Notes: generated by a model from the sequence alone, not told the origin. A stretch of DNA of 10,168 nucleotides from an uncultured Erysipelotrichaceae bacterium (GCA_902766135.1 CACXCK010000107.1:1-10168), one strand, 5' to 3'. Positions 1-7,041 are shown, counted from the stretch's first letter. Numbers and translations are program-made.

Positions 1-321
1 AGAATAGATTGAAGCAGCTTTACCAATTGCATCACCAGCACCACTTTCATTTAATTTATTTAACGCTTCTTGACGAGCTTTTCCGCCAGGAGCCATTCTA
101 TTAGCATTCGTTAATGCCTTTCCTAAAACTTCTGAACTTTTTCCCCCTGTTACTTTATCAGCTGCTTTAACTATACCACCAGCAATTGCAGCATGGGGAA
201 TCCCAGTAGCAATCGCAACATCAGCAGCATTACGAACATTATTCGCATTATTTTGATCAGCACGCATTCTTTGTTCTTCTTTAGTAAGTTCTTCATTATC
301 ACGATTAGCTTCGTATGCCAC
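1..321 (-). CDS. Unidentified Ala/Gly-rich protein, N-terminal part (runs off left edge)
   Basis: An open frame runs without a stop from a GTG at 321-319 to the window edge (107 codons). The start is chosen because a strong Shine-Dalgarno, AGGTGGTGAT, lies at 335-326, four bases upstream, and the peptide begins MAYEANRDNEELTKEEQRMR. The first 25 or so residues are charged and helix-like. The rest is rich in Ala, Gly, Asn and Lys with a mildly hydrophobic stretch (around VAIATGIPHAAIAGGIV), and resembles in composition the Gly/Ala linker of the VirB6-like protein encoded at 5125-3014. It follows the VirB4 stop by 28 bases, so it is probably the next gene of the same transcript. I do not recognise a family. 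In Gram-positive T4SS operons a peptidoglycan hydrolase often follows VirB4, but nothing here shows that. Confidence 0.75.
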   Translation of the reverse strand, partial: MAYEANRDNEELTKEEQRMRADQNNANNVRNAADVAIATGIPHAAIAGGIVKAADKVTGGKSSEVLGKALTNANRMAPGGKARQEALNKLNESGAGDAIGKAASIYS

Positions 322-349
322 TAATATCACCACCTAACGTCACTAAATC

Positions 350-2140
350 TTAGAATCCTCCACCTGTACCAAAGGAATCTAATTCCTCTTGTGTAACAGC
401 AACATTAATTCTCATACGCCTACTTCCACATACGAATAAAGCTTCTCCTTGAGAATAATGTTTAATACTTTCTTTTTCACTTTCATTTAAATCTATTAAT
501 AAAGATAAATCTTCAACCGCTTGTTTCTTAAGACCCATTACTAAATAATAAGATGAGTTATCAAAAATAGCTTTACCTTGAGTAATAACTGCTGGATCTG
601 AGAAATCACTCGGTTGTTGAGTAATAATAACTGTACCAGTATTATACTTACGAGCACGTCTCTGTAATTGAGATAAGAAATCAGCTCCTAAAGCATTATT
701 ATCACCTAATAATACATGTGCTTCATCTACCATAAGTACTGTATCTACATTAAAGTCTAAGCATAAACCCCATGCATATTTTAAGACATTAAAGAATAAT
801 GCATTTTTAATACTAGACTCACTATTCATTAACTCTTTAATATTAAATACCATAAAGTCACTACCCTTAGTTAAAGTAGTATGACCATCAAAATAGAATT
901 TTAATTCTTTAACTAAAGGACGTACTTTTAATTCCAAACGTTCCATTACATCTCTTTCTTGAGTCTGATCCGTCATAGACATAAGTCTTCCCTTTATAGT
1001 AGCATATACATCACTAAAAGTAGGATAATCAGCCGAAGTATAATGACTAAAGTTAGAATTAAAATCTATTCCAAAACGTTTATAAGTATCTTGACACACT
1101 TCAGAAAACATAGCTAAAACATCTTCTTCAATAGATGGATCATAGTACTTCATAAAAGCTTTTAAGAATTGAAGAGTTCTAGTTAACACAGTATAAGCAA
1201 GTCCTTGCTTTAATTCTTCTTCATCAACATCAATAACAATTTCTAATGGATTAATTAATCCAAATTCTCCACCCTTACCAATATCTACTGTATCTCCACC
1301 AAAAGCTGTAGTAATTTCTCTAAATTCATCTTCAGGGTCAATAATAACAATCTGACATCCATTACGAATATGTGTTCTTAACAATAACTTAGCAGCTGTA
1401 GATTTACCAGATCCAGATGTACCTAAAATAATCATATTAGCATTATTACGATTATTTTCTTTACGTATCTTATATAAGAACTGGTTAAATAAAATAACTC
1501 CTCCAGAAAAATCAACACCTAATAAAGTAGATAATCCAGGATCTTTTAAACTATCAAAGATAAATGGATACATAGCTGCGATAGTAACAGATGGAATTGG
1601 AGTACCAATTCTCTGTTCAATATCTTGTGCAGGGAAAATAGGTAAAATAGATTTTAATACTTTCTCTTGTTCAAAACGCAAAGATATAGCTCGTAACTCC
1701 ATTGCATCTAAATAATTCTTAACATTTAATTTTTTTAATTCCAATTGTTCTTTTGTATCAGCTGTAATCATAATATGCATTTGAAAATCAAAAGTACGAG
1801 CTTGACTACCAGCAAGCATCGAAGTAAAGTACTCCAAACTTTCTGCATCCTGTCTAATTCTTTCTTTTACAGTCTGATCTCTTTCATTTTGATATTTTTC
1901 TTTTAATTCAGCAACCTGCTTATTTAACATTTTACTCATATCTTGCCAAGAGACTGGTATATGTTTAACTACAACTTTAATACCACTCATATTAGTTAGA
2001 GATGATAAGTATCCTGGCATTATATATTTAGGATAAGAAACTACAGTTAATATAGTAGCATACTTATCACTAATGAAAAAATCACTTGGAGAAAAATGTA
2101 ACCCTTTAGGAGCTAATTGACTTCTTAAACCTGTACTCAT
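350..2140 (-). CDS. virB4: VirB4-family T4SS ATPase, catalytic part
   Basis: This 596-residue protein is the energising ATPase of a type IV secretion system, expected at the cytoplasmic face of the membrane. The N-terminal ~200 residues match the second half of the usual VirB4 N-terminal domain (residues ~8-40, a LAPKGL..SPSD..ISDKYAT pattern, then YP and a long charged helix at 66-105). The RecA-like domain has Walker A GTSGSGKS at 240-247, IIDPEDEF at 266-273, Walker B VLMVDEAH at 468-475, an arginine-rich QRRARK at 493-498, and the VirB4-typical ITQQPSDF at 506-513. There is no membrane segment. The ATG at 2140-2138 shares four bases (ATGA) with the stop of the upstream gene, suggesting translational coupling; only a weak ribosome-binding site is visible. 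Typical Gram-positive VirB4 proteins are near 800 residues. This one lacks the first ~180, which are supplied by the upstream gene. VirB4 identity is secure from motifs and context; conjugative versus effector-secreting use is not determinable. Confidence 0.95.
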   Translation of the reverse strand: MSTGLRSQLAPKGLHFSPSDFFISDKYATILTVVSYPKYIMPGYLSSLTNMSGIKVVVKHIPVSWQDMSKMLNKQVAELKEKYQNERDQTVKERIRQDAESLEYFTSMLAGSQARTFDFQMHIMITADTKEQLELKKLNVKNYLDAMELRAISLRFEQEKVLKSILPIFPAQDIEQRIGTPIPSVTIAAMYPFIFDSLKDPGLSTLLGVDFSGGVILFNQFLYKIRKENNRNNANMIILGTSGSGKSTAAKLLLRTHIRNGCQIVIIDPEDEFREITTAFGGDTVDIGKGGEFGLINPLEIVIDVDEEELKQGLAYTVLTRTLQFLKAFMKYYDPSIEEDVLAMFSEVCQDTYKRFGIDFNSNFSHYTSADYPTFSDVYATIKGRLMSMTDQTQERDVMERLELKVRPLVKELKFYFDGHTTLTKGSDFMVFNIKELMNSESSIKNALFFNVLKYAWGLCLDFNVDTVLMVDEAHVLLGDNNALGADFLSQLQRRARKYNTGTVIITQQPSDFSDPAVITQGKAIFDNSSYYLVMGLKKQAVEDLSLLIDLNESEKESIKHYSQGEALFVCGSRRMRINVAVTQEELDSFGTGGGF

Positions 2141-2697
2141 ACTGGCATCACCGTTCCAAACTCTGAAGTATTACCTCCATTAAGGAAGTTTTCAATAATT
2201 AATCTTAAATCAGAATTACTAACTAAAGATGCATTTAATCCACAAGTAGCTAAATTATTAATCATTTGACGAACTCTCTTCTGTAATAATTCTGTATCTT
2301 TTCCTTTAAATAAGAAATAATATTCTGTATCAACTACATTATTATGAATAAATGTTTCTCCTTTTTCTATATCTTGCATAATTAACTTACGAATTCTTGG
2401 AGAACTAGTATTATTAAGAAGTAATTGCATTTGTGACATATAAACAGAAATATCAACCGGTCTATCCGCAACTACTAACCAGAATTCATAATCTATTGTA
2501 TTATAAAAATTACGCAATCCAATTAATATATTATCTTGTGTATCAAGGTCTAAGATAAATATATTACGAGGAGCAATCTTAACACCCGTAACTTTCATAT
2601 TATCACGAGTAATTATCATATTATTTTGAATGGCTCTAATAGGTAACCAATCCTCAGTAAAACCACTATTTTTTCCGCTTTGTTTTTGTGATGACAC
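2137..2697 (-). CDS. Separate VirB4 N-terminal-domain protein
   Basis: This 186-residue soluble protein looks like the first domain of VirB4/TraC ATPases encoded as its own gene. Residues ~15-75 carry an 'ILD.D..DN..I....F...' beta-rich pattern with a short motif recalling the VirB4 start (DWLPIRAIQNNMIITRDNMK), and residues ~125-175 follow a pattern like the end of that domain (F.GKD...L...V......L...GL.ASL......L..II.NFLNGG). It has no P-loop or membrane segment. The start is a GTG at 2697-2695, preceded by an AGGTTGGTG-type site, so it overlaps the end of the PrgI-like gene by 32 bases. Its TGA stop overlaps the start codon of the ATPase gene. Together the two products total 782 residues, the size of one VirB4. 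I infer that the two chains associate. A less likely view is a distinct small T4SS component. Confidence 0.75.
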   Translation of the reverse strand: MSSQKQSGKNSGFTEDWLPIRAIQNNMIITRDNMKVTGVKIAPRNIFILDLDTQDNILIGLRNFYNTIDYEFWLVVADRPVDISVYMSQMQLLLNNTSSPRIRKLIMQDIEKGETFIHNNVVDTEYYFLFKGKDTELLQKRVRQMINNLATCGLNASLVSNSDLRLIIENFLNGGNTSEFGTVMPV

Positions 2698-2995
2698 TTC
2701 TATAACACCAACCTTTCCATCTATATGTTTGACGATTAGTCAAAAACTCATATACTTCTACTACTATATTCAACATATTATGGTAATAAGGAACCGGCAT
2801 TACCAAAAAACCAGTAATAACAGCCGGACTTAATACCATAATAGTAACCAATGTATCATTGAGTGGCATAAATGCCAATAATAACAATGTAATTAATATT
2901 CCTGTACCAAAAAGCATCAAATCAAATGGACGAAACCATCCAAGTATTAATTGACCTCTCTTAGTATTAGCAGGAATCAAATATTGATGATCCAC
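2666..2995 (-). CDS. PrgI-like T4SS membrane protein
   Basis: This 109-residue protein belongs by appearance to the PrgI family, small membrane proteins of Gram-positive conjugation/T4SS loci that sit next to VirB4 (position equivalent to VirB3). It has a short N-terminal segment (DHQYLIPANTKRGQLILGW), a pair of hydrophobic helices at about 24-43 and 48-66, and the family-like C-terminal pattern VPYYHNML...VYEFLTNRQTYRWKGW, ending in a basic KTKRKK tail. I place the start at the GTG 2995-2993 because a GGAG site sits nine bases upstream. The longer TTG reading at 3010 would start before that ribosome-binding site and lacks one of its own. It begins 18 bases after the VirB6-like stop and overlaps the next gene by 32 bases. 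Gene order VirB6-like, PrgI, VirB4 is the standard T4SS core order, which supports the call. Confidence 0.88.
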   Translation of the reverse strand: MDHQYLIPANTKRGQLILGWFRPFDLMLFGTGILITLLLLAFMPLNDTLVTIMVLSPAVITGFLVMPVPYYHNMLNIVVEVYEFLTNRQTYRWKGWCYRSVITKTKRKK

Positions 2996-3013
2996 TATAT
3001 CACACTCCAATTA

Positions 3014-5125
3014 TTATTTTTTATTTTTAGCATTAGCATTACGCATAAGTTGTTTCATACCTTCTTTAGTTCGACCACCCTTAGTATTTATTACATAAGT
3101 AGTAGCTGCTCCAGAAGCTTTACCATAAGATTTAAAGCTATGAGCATCGTATTCTGCAACTACGCTAGCATCGGCATCCTTAAGATTAAGTTCAACCTCT
3201 TTAAGTTGATTGGCAAGTTTTTCAGTACTATTAGGATCAGAAATTTGAGCATAAGTTTTACCACCACTTTTGACAGCACCACCATCCATCCAAGCTTGAA
3301 TTTGAGCCTTTCTAGCAGCTTCAACATCAAGACCACTAATATCGTTAACTTTAAAGGTCTGTCCATCATACTCGAAAACACCATTCGTAGCGCGAGAATA
3401 TGCATTATTCCATGCTTCACCATCAAAATGAGAAAGAGTATGACCACCAATTTTAATAGCATTACCATCAATATTAGTTATAGCAGCACCATTTTTGATA
3501 CCTTCTTCTTCAGTAATAGATTTTAATTTTCCTATTGCTTCTCCAGCTTTAGAAGTTGCTTCTAATACAGCATTACCATTAGTTGCTAAAGATTGTCCTG
3601 TAAAAATGCTATTTGCTTCTTCACGAACTCTTCCCCAAGCAGTAGAATGTGCCGCACGTTGAGCATTTCTTTGTTCTTGTGCAGCCCTAACAGCTTTAGG
3701 ATTTTGACCATTTTTACCCATAAAGGCTTTGGCTCCAACAACTCCACCACTAATTCCTCCAGCTATGGCAGAACCAACGTTCAATAAACCATTCCATTTA
3801 CTACCAGGATGCATAACATCTCTTTCTTCTTTTGATGCCCTATAATTAGTTCTAGCACTACCAATCGTACCTAAAGCAGCAGCACCAATACCAGCACCAG
3901 CAGCACCAACACCAACAATATCTTTTAGTCCACCAAATAAACTTCCTGTATCACCTTTAAGTCCTAATACATCTTTAATAAACTTAGGTGCTTGTTTAGC
4001 AAAAACAAATAAACCGATAAAGATAAGCACTGCTGTTAAAGCACCTAAAAGTCCACCATTATTATTAATATAAATTCCGTTATAAATCATATCGCTAATT
4101 ATGAAAATAACAAAATATACAGCTGCTAATCTAATAAATAAATCTAGATAAGTAGATGTTAAGGTTTTAGTCCATGCATTAAAAGAACTATCTTTAGAAC
4201 CTTTTGGATCCATATAACCAATAATTGGAATAGGCGCAATTAAACGTAAAACAGCAAGTTTTATAGCACGAACAGCAACATCGACTGAAAAACTTAATAA
4301 AATAAATACGAATATTATTGCTACTATTAAAGAAAGTAAAGGCATACTAGAAAAAGCATAAACCTTAGTACCCAATAGACCTCCTCCACTGACTGTACAA
4401 GTTTCATTAACTAAACCAGCAATATCACCCGGATCAGCATCTTCTTTCAAATAAGCAGAAAGTTTACTATCATCAATATCTTTACATACACGATTGGCAT
4501 TAAATATAGCATCATCTTTACCCTCTTGATGTTGGGTTCTTTGATTCTCAGGTAATAGATTAATTCGATAAAAAGACTTCATAACAGTTGCGGTAAAGAC
4601 CCTCGATTGTTTTTTTAATTCAGATGTATTAGCATTAGCTGAAACATAATCTGTAGAATTATTACCAAATATTAATTTTCCTAAAGTATTATTAGCAAGT
4701 AATCTATGTTGTAAAGAATAAAGAGTTCCAAATAAAACACCATTATTATTAACTTGTGCTTCATATTCATTACCAGGATTAGGAATATTAATAGGAACTA
4801 ACAATGTCAATAAAACTAATGAAGTAATGATTCTCGTAACTAAATTACCTGCTCCACTTTTAGCATCTGTAAAACTATCAGGATTAACAATTCCTTTAAG
4901 AATAGTCATAGCCAATTGAAACAGCATAAAAACACCTAGAATTAATTGAACTCTACCAAAAAAAGTCATAACTGTTTCATTACTTAAAATATCTGCAGAT
5001 GCAACGTTAAAAAACAATTCATAAACAAGTCCCAATAAAGAATAAAAAACCCTATCTAATGCTGAAAACAAAAGACGAAAGGCATCACTAATGACACTCG
5101 CAGGTTGCATATATGATTCACCCAT
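3014..5125 (-). CDS. VirB6/TrbL-like polytopic T4SS channel protein with large soluble tail
   Basis: This is the likely inner-membrane channel component of the T4SS. Start: ATG 5125-5123 with GAGGTGAT nine bases upstream; a TTG just before it (5128) is also possible. The product is 703 residues. Hydrophobic segments lie at about 55-80, 96-115, 257-283, 288-304, 330-352 and 358-378, with a polar extracytoplasmic-looking loop at 117-255 that holds two cysteines (214, 243). The conserved-looking core is AVRAIKLAVLRLIAPIPIIG (284-303), similar to TrbL/VirB6-like proteins of Gram-positive and mollicute integrative elements. After residue 390 comes a Gly/Ala-rich linker (403-422, 451-468), then about 230 hydrophilic residues without membrane segments but with imperfect repeats (553-668). 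The family call rests on topology, neighbours (pilins upstream; PrgI and VirB4 downstream) and the core motif. The tail is unassigned. Confidence 0.85.
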   Translation of the reverse strand: MGESYMQPASVISDAFRLLFSALDRVFYSLLGLVYELFFNVASADILSNETVMTFFGRVQLILGVFMLFQLAMTILKGIVNPDSFTDAKSGAGNLVTRIITSLVLLTLLVPINIPNPGNEYEAQVNNNGVLFGTLYSLQHRLLANNTLGKLIFGNNSTDYVSANANTSELKKQSRVFTATVMKSFYRINLLPENQRTQHQEGKDDAIFNANRVCKDIDDSKLSAYLKEDADPGDIAGLVNETCTVSGGGLLGTKVYAFSSMPLLSLIVAIIFVFILLSFSVDVAVRAIKLAVLRLIAPIPIIGYMDPKGSKDSSFNAWTKTLTSTYLDLFIRLAAVYFVIFIISDMIYNGIYINNNGGLLGALTAVLIFIGLFVFAKQAPKFIKDVLGLKGDTGSLFGGLKDIVGVGAAGAGIGAAALGTIGSARTNYRASKEERDVMHPGSKWNGLLNVGSAIAGGISGGVVGAKAFMGKNGQNPKAVRAAQEQRNAQRAAHSTAWGRVREEANSIFTGQSLATNGNAVLEATSKAGEAIGKLKSITEEEGIKNGAAITNIDGNAIKIGGHTLSHFDGEAWNNAYSRATNGVFEYDGQTFKVNDISGLDVEAARKAQIQAWMDGGAVKSGGKTYAQISDPNSTEKLANQLKEVELNLKDADASVVAEYDAHSFKSYGKASGAATTYVINTKGGRTKEGMKQLMRNANAKNKK

Positions 5126-5148
5126 CAATAATCACCTCTTTTATTGTT

Positions 5149-5538
5149 CTATCCCAAGCCACAAGTACCTGTAGATGTTAATCCAAATAAATCTAAAATC
5201 ACTTCAACCAAGGTTGGAACAAGGAATAATAATATAGCTAAAACTAAACGTGTAAACAATTTTTTTTGAGCTTTTCCCATAGCATCGTCATCACCTTTAG
5301 CAATAACTTTAATAAAATCAATACTACTTAAAACAACTACTAAAATAGGTCCTAAAACTTTAATAAAAGTAAACACTTGTTGCAATAACCAGGCAACAGA
5401 ATTAGGATCACTTGTACTTCCTAACAAAGTATTTTCACAATCTTGTATTTGTATTAAAGGTAAAGCAAATGTATTTATAGGAGAAATAAATAGAATCATA
5501 ATAATTGCTAATACCATAAATGTAATCTTTTTCTTCAT
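5149..5538 (-). CDS. VirB2-like T4SS pilin with Sec signal peptide (pilin B)
   Basis: This 129-residue protein has a clear Sec signal peptide (MKKK, hydrophobic 6-22, likely cleavage after NTFA near residue 25). Two further hydrophobic helices (about 54-72 and 97-118) flank a charged loop, KGDDDAMGKAQKK. This is the VirB2/TrbC-like topology of T4SS pilins, as in the T4SS_pilin family of Gram-positive and mollicute elements. Cysteines at 34 and 126 lie on either side of the helix pair. Residues 71-118 align without gaps to residues 42-89 of the neighbouring pilin A (18 identities of 48), so the two are paralogues. The start is ATG 5538-5536 with GGAG seven bases upstream. It is separated from pilin A by a terminator and has its own promoter candidate. 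The stop is 23 bases before the VirB6-like ATG, so it probably leads the T4SS core operon. Confidence 0.85.
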   Translation of the reverse strand: MKKKITFMVLAIIMILFISPINTFALPLIQIQDCENTLLGSTSDPNSVAWLLQQVFTFIKVLGPILVVVLSSIDFIKVIAKGDDDAMGKAQKKLFTRLVLAILLFLVPTLVEVILDLFGLTSTGTCGLG

Positions 5539-5556
5539 AAAACCACTCCGGCTAAT

Positions 5557-5599
5557 ATTATATCATATTAATTATATCAAAACAAAAAAAAAATAGCAA
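5557..5599 (-). promoter_or_regulatory. Candidate sigma-A promoter for pilin B and the T4SS core, with tandem extended -10 boxes
   Basis: On the minus strand there are two copies of TGATATAAT (extended -10) at 5579-5571 and 5565-5557, 14 bases apart. The upstream copy has TTGCTA at 5599-5594 at exactly 17-base spacing as a -35. The downstream copy pairs with a weak TTGTTT (5586-5581, inside the T-tract) also at 17 bases. The distal box would give a short leader of about 26 bases containing the GGAG site at 5549-5546; the proximal one would start almost at that site. The -35 of the first lies inside the 3' arm of the preceding terminator. Confidence 0.6.
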
Positions 5600-5615
5600 T
5601 CTATTTGCTATTTTT
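5584..5615 (-). terminator. Intrinsic terminator after pilin A
   Basis: Starting two bases after the pilin A stop codon, the minus strand carries a perfect 11-base-pair inverted repeat, AAAAATAGCAA / TTGCTATTTTT (arms 5615-5605 and 5599-5589) with a five-base loop, continuing into a T run to 5584. The core TAGCAA/TTGCTA plus U-tract fits a Rho-independent terminator. The stem is AT-rich, so some read-through into pilin B is plausible. Confidence 0.85.
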
Positions 5616-5616
5616 A

Positions 5617-5946
5617 TTAACCTTTAGCAGCTCTCCAACAATTTTCCCAACTAGCAGTATCTCCTTCTCCACCTACAGAGACAATATTCATAATAACACC
5701 AACTAGCATTGGAACAAAGAATATCAAAGCAGCATAAATAAATCTCTTAATTAATCTACTTTGTGCAGCTTTTACTTCCTTATCATCACTTGCAATAACT
5801 GCCTTTCCTAAATCGATAGTACCCAAAAGAATCAAGGCAATTGGAATAACAATCATTAAAATTTTGATAACTTGAACAAGAACTCTAACAATTGGTAACA
5901 AACCTCCACAAGCATCCATAGCTCCAATTAGAAATAAATTTGTCAT
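5617..5946 (-). CDS. VirB2-like T4SS pilin without classical signal peptide (pilin A)
   Basis: This 109-residue protein has two hydrophobic helices (about 18-42 and 68-90) separated by a charged loop with IASDDKEVKAAQSRLIKR, paralogous to pilin B over this core. I choose ATG 5946-5944 because AGAGG lies eight bases upstream. A TTG at 5970 would extend it by eight charged residues across the ribosome-binding site and is rejected. The N-terminus (MTNLFLIGAMDACGG) has no lysine-rich signal peptide, unlike pilin B. Cys13 and Cys103 flank the helix pair, and positive residues cluster in the inter-helix loop, so both termini and both cysteines should be extracytoplasmic. The gene has its own strong promoter and terminator, suggesting high expression as a major subunit. 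Family: VirB2/T4SS_pilin-like; the exact role (pilus or pore) is inferred. Confidence 0.85.
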   Translation of the reverse strand: MTNLFLIGAMDACGGLLPIVRVLVQVIKILMIVIPIALILLGTIDLGKAVIASDDKEVKAAQSRLIKRFIYAALIFFVPMLVGVIMNIVSVGGEGDTASWENCWRAAKG

Positions 5947-5971
5947 AAAAACAACCTCTCTTTCAAACAAT

Positions 5972-6001
5972 ATTATAATATTATATTATGATTTTTGTCA
6001 A
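5972..6001 (-). promoter_or_regulatory. Strong sigma-A promoter for pilin A
   Basis: The minus strand has consensus TTGACA at 6001-5996 and consensus TATAAT at 5977-5972 with an 18-base, very AT-rich spacer. The predicted start is near 5965, giving a short leader with the AGAGG ribosome-binding site. The -35 begins just five bases after the TadZ-like stop codon (6009-6007). These are the best promoter boxes in the window. Confidence 0.8.
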
Positions 6002-6006
6002 TGACA

Positions 6007-7023
6007 TTAACGTCTAAATAATCCAAAGATTTTTCCTACTCCAGCATTATTATCACGTTTTGGTTGATCTAACAAACCTAATCTAGAAAGAAAATCATTG
6101 ACAACAGCATTTCTTTTTCGCTCATCAAGAGGCGGCATATTATAAAAAACTTTAATACCAGCTTCTCTCTCAAAATCAAAAACATCATTATTTAATAATA
6201 AACTTTTATTTAAAACAACCTTAACATTATTCAACATTTGAAAAACATCAGACTTTCTACGTATCATTTTATTTAATTGAATAGTGCTTGGTTCTATCAA
6301 ATATAAGACATCACCACAAAAACTATCATCTTTACAATTATTCATATCTACTAATATCACATTAGCATTAGAATATTTACCAATAACAGAACGAATATCA
6401 CTTTCTTTAGCAGAGACCATATTTCTTTCATTAAAAAACTGAAAATCACTTTTATCTATTTCAATCGCAACAACACTATCACTACCATATACAGAAGATA
6501 ATTCTTTTTTTAACAAATAAATAAAAGTAGTTGCTCCAGCATGAACAGTAACATTTTTTACACCAATAACAGTAGTACCATTAGAAACTTTAGAAGAAAC
6601 GACTGCAACACTAGCACCAGTTTCATTAGATTGAACAGTTTTAGCCATTTGTCTAATATGTTCAACATCTTGTAAAGTATTAGGTTTTTTTAACAAATAC
6701 TTAATACCCTTCATATTAGTAGTAAAATTATAGATTCCCAAAGAAATAAGATGACCTAAAAAATTAGGAGTACACAAAGGACTACCTTCAGGTAATAAAA
6801 AAATAATTTTATCTGCACCTAATCCTCTAATAAGTACTTCATAGTTACGTAAATCAGTATACTGTTTCATTGCTGTAACATCTAAAATCATTCTACTATA
6901 AAAAAAGCTTTTAAACATATCTACAATTTCAGATACATCATAAAAACCTGTAATACTCTTAATTATATCAATGTCTAAATTAGACAATTCCTCTTGTCGC
7001 TCATTTGCAACAATAACATTCAT
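6007..7023 (-). CDS. tadZ: TadZ/CpaE-like ParA-superfamily protein with degenerate P-loop
   Basis: This 338-residue soluble protein resembles TadZ/CpaE, which position and help assemble Tad pili at the membrane. Residues 1-125 look like the N-terminal receiver-like domain, with alternating strands and helices (e.g. KIIFLLPEGSPLC at 72-84). Residues 150-315 look like a ParA/MinD-type fold: TTVIGVKNVTVHAGATTF at the P-loop position (150-167), AIEIDKSD at 187-194 for the switch region, and NVILVDMNN at 221-229 for Walker B. The deviant Walker A signature KGGxGKTT is replaced by TVHAGATT (159-166): both lysines are missing, so classical ATP hydrolysis is doubtful. The C-terminus is basic (FGLFRR). 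ATG 7023 follows an AAAGGGTG site. The stop of the second TadE-like gene is 18 bases upstream, so it is co-transcribed with the pseudopilins. Confidence 0.8.
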   Translation of the reverse strand: MNVIVANERQEELSNLDIDIIKSITGFYDVSEIVDMFKSFFYSRMILDVTAMKQYTDLRNYEVLIRGLGADKIIFLLPEGSPLCTPNFLGHLISLGIYNFTTNMKGIKYLLKKPNTLQDVEHIRQMAKTVQSNETGASVAVVSSKVSNGTTVIGVKNVTVHAGATTFIYLLKKELSSVYGSDSVVAIEIDKSDFQFFNERNMVSAKESDIRSVIGKYSNANVILVDMNNCKDDSFCGDVLYLIEPSTIQLNKMIRRKSDVFQMLNNVKVVLNKSLLLNNDVFDFEREAGIKVFYNMPPLDERKRNAVVNDFLSRLGLLDQPKRDNNAGVGKIFGLFRR

Positions 7024-7041
7024 AGAATATCAACACCCTTT

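Noticed and set aside
2137..2173. Frameshift or sequencing error joining the two VirB4 parts
   Set aside because: Possible, but the ATGA overlap, a proper ATG, lack of a slippery heptamer and a break at a domain boundary favour two genes. Kept as an alternative only.
2630..2833. Plus-strand ORF of 67 codons
   Set aside because: It lies antisense to the PrgI/VirB4-N overlap, has no supporting ribosome-binding site or recognisable protein, and follows from AT-rich antisense codon bias.
2996..3010. TTG start giving a longer PrgI-like protein
   Set aside because: The GGAG ribosome-binding site lies inside this extension and is correctly spaced for the GTG at 2995.
3160..3471. Minus-strand ORF of 103 codons in another frame
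   Set aside because: Shadow inside the VirB6-like gene; it contains the repeat region in a different frame and has no independent start signal.
2951..3526. Plus-strand ORF of 191 codons
   Set aside because: Antisense to the VirB6-like tail; its Ser/Thr/Ile-rich product is the mirror of a real gene's codons.
3593..3787. Plus-strand ORF of 64 codons
   Set aside because: Antisense shadow of the VirB6-like gene's Gly/Ala region.
5947..5970. TTG start giving a longer pilin A
   Set aside because: The extension spans the AGAGG site that serves the ATG at 5946, and the likely transcription start lies within or next to it.
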